A stretch of 24,188 nt of DNA from contig JAFWWX010000200.1 in NCBI GenBank assembly GCA_017517985.1, positions 1 through 24,188 of the forward strand, given 5' to 3'. The stretch is from Clostridia bacterium. Its GTDB lineage: Bacteria; Bacillota_A; Clostridia; Oscillospirales; CAG-382. Below are positions 23,292 through 24,188 of this stretch, piece by piece. The notes beneath the pieces were generated by a model, which searched no databases, had not been told where the DNA came from, and was given only the letters and a program-made list of their open reading frames with translations. Position 1 is the stretch's first letter. Each line of letters opens with the position of its first letter. The translations under genes were made by a program, and so were the position numbers.

Positions 23292-24188
23292 GAAAAATTT
23301 ACGAGAATTGTTAACGTTAACGATGGCGGTAAGATCAATGTACTTAAGACAGGTTTTGAGTCTTCTTCAGGAAAACTGTTAGGTGACTATGTAATTTATC
23401 TTAACGATGGTACAATTGAAAAGATTGAATCGTTTAACGGTGGCACTTTCAGCGGAAAGAAGGTTATTGTTGTAAATGAAGATAACGCAGATACTCCTAC
23501 AAGCGGTATCAGTAACATCTCTAACATTGTAAAATACACAGGTAATGGTACGGTTGTATACGATACAGCAAAGAATAAACTTGTGCTTACACGTGGTGAA
23601 GGTATAAACTTTATCAAGGTAAATGACGCACCTATCACATTGACAGCTGGTGTAGACAAGTATGAGGCTGCTCTTTCGGCTATAACTACAATTAAATTCC
23701 TTGAAGAAGACGATGGTAGTGAAACTCCTGCTGAATATACGGTAACATATGTTAACGAAAAGGGCGAGGCTCCTGAGGCTGCAAAGGGTTATGCAGATAC
23801 ACTTTTCACAGTATCAGCAGTAGTGCCTGAATTAGAAGGATATATGTTTAGTGGCTGGTCAGACGGCAACAATACATATTCTCCCAAGGATACATTCATT
23901 CTTGTAAAAGATGTAACTCTTACAGCTGTATGGGAAAAGCTTCCTGACGAGGCAGTTCACATCAGCGCATACAGAAAAGCAGGCTACAGCATAGTCTATG
24001 TTTCAGATAAGGTTACAGAAGATGGTACAGGCGCAACTCTTGCAAGTCCCAGAAAGTTCACTGAAATGCATGAAGTTCTGAACGCTGTTGTTACCGAAAA
24101 CTGCAAGGTTGTAATTGCAATCGACGGTCAGATCTCCAGCTCCTGGAGCGTACCGAATGCAGTTAACGGTGCAGATGTAATTCTTACA
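23292..24188 (+). CDS. large secreted or surface protein with InlB-type repeat, start missing, runs off the window
   Basis: The frame is open without stop from before 23292 to the window end (299 codons shown). It encodes Gly/Asn/Thr-rich beta-type sequence such as NDGGKINVLKTGFESSSG and a Flg_new/InlB B-repeat-like unit at 23736-23933 (TVTYVNEKGEAPEAAKGY, then GYMFSGWSDG, YSPKDTF, TLTAVW). Such units occur in cell-surface adhesins and exported proteins of gut Firmicutes. No ATG, GTG or TTG with a ribosome site starts the frame: its first codons lie directly against the AraC ribosome site, and no signal peptide is seen. The only in-frame upstream ATG (23196) is antisense inside the AraC gene. 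The 5' part therefore seems missing. Product class is moderately sure. Confidence 0.65.
23311..23322. promoter_or_regulatory. 12-bp palindrome upstream of the AraC-family gene
   Basis: GTTAACGTTAAC is a perfect palindrome, of the form bound by LacI-family repressors. It lies about 20 bases upstream of the AraC ribosome site, but it also reads as Val-Asn-Val-Asn in the surface-protein frame, so it may be coincidence. Confidence 0.3.

Noticed and set aside
1..24188. CRISPR arrays, rRNA, tRNA genes or insertion sequences
   Set aside because: No regularly spaced repeats, no cloverleaf-like sequences and no transposase or recombinase motifs were seen anywhere in the window.

Overview
The window is chromosomal DNA from a low-GC Gram-positive anaerobe, most likely a gut member of class Clostridia (Oscillospiraceae/Ruminococcaceae-like; this placement is inference). 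Supporting signs are strong AGGAGG-type ribosome binding sites, consensus sigma-A promoters (several TTGACA-17-TATAAT), frequent stem-loop plus T-tract terminators, the gene order dgt-dnaG-rpoD, an oxygen-sensitive glycyl radical enzyme and a short clostridial-type MnmA. Most of the window is housekeeping and is densely packed with short intergenic regions.

Layout: 1-1722 (+) ends a glycolytic operon (3'-part of pgk, then tpiA). A 59-residue Asn/Gln/Ser-rich microprotein (-) converges on it and shares its terminator. manA (+, 2110-3114) and an orphan PTS EIIC-type membrane protein (+, 3265-4356) follow, each with its own promoter; the second promoter overlaps manA's terminator. A radical SAM/SPASM-like gene (-, 4403-5254) is divergent from a glycyl radical enzyme (+, 5535-7595), which has an 18-codon leader frame just upstream. 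A PHP-domain phosphoesterase (+) comes next.

9230-10990 looks accessory: a MATE drug/sodium antiporter (-) whose 5' leader holds a strong promoter, a 19-residue GTG-started peptide and a perfect terminator-like hairpin overlapping that peptide's last codons. This is the architecture of translation-dependent attenuation as seen for antibiotic-resistance genes. Back to back with its promoter lies a second strong promoter that leads to a terminator with no intact gene between.

11016-13351 (-) is a serC-serA serine-biosynthesis unit, drawing on the 3-phosphoglycerate made by pgk. 13806-15182 (-) holds mnmA and, upstream of it, a small acyl-carrier-like protein in which the phosphopantetheine serine is replaced by proline. 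15541-20547 (+) is the macromolecular-synthesis cluster dgt-dnaG-rpoD followed by mtnN (MTA/SAH nucleosidase). An MBL-fold hydrolase and nadE follow. An AraC-family regulator (-, TTG start) ends this part, and directly against its ribosome binding site begins an open plus-strand frame of a large InlB-repeat surface protein that runs off the window and has no visible start codon.

The most interesting items are the attenuator controlling the MATE gene, the glycyl radical enzyme with two altered active-site motifs, the serine-less acyl carrier protein, the abrupt start-less surface protein and the promoter-terminator unit without a gene.
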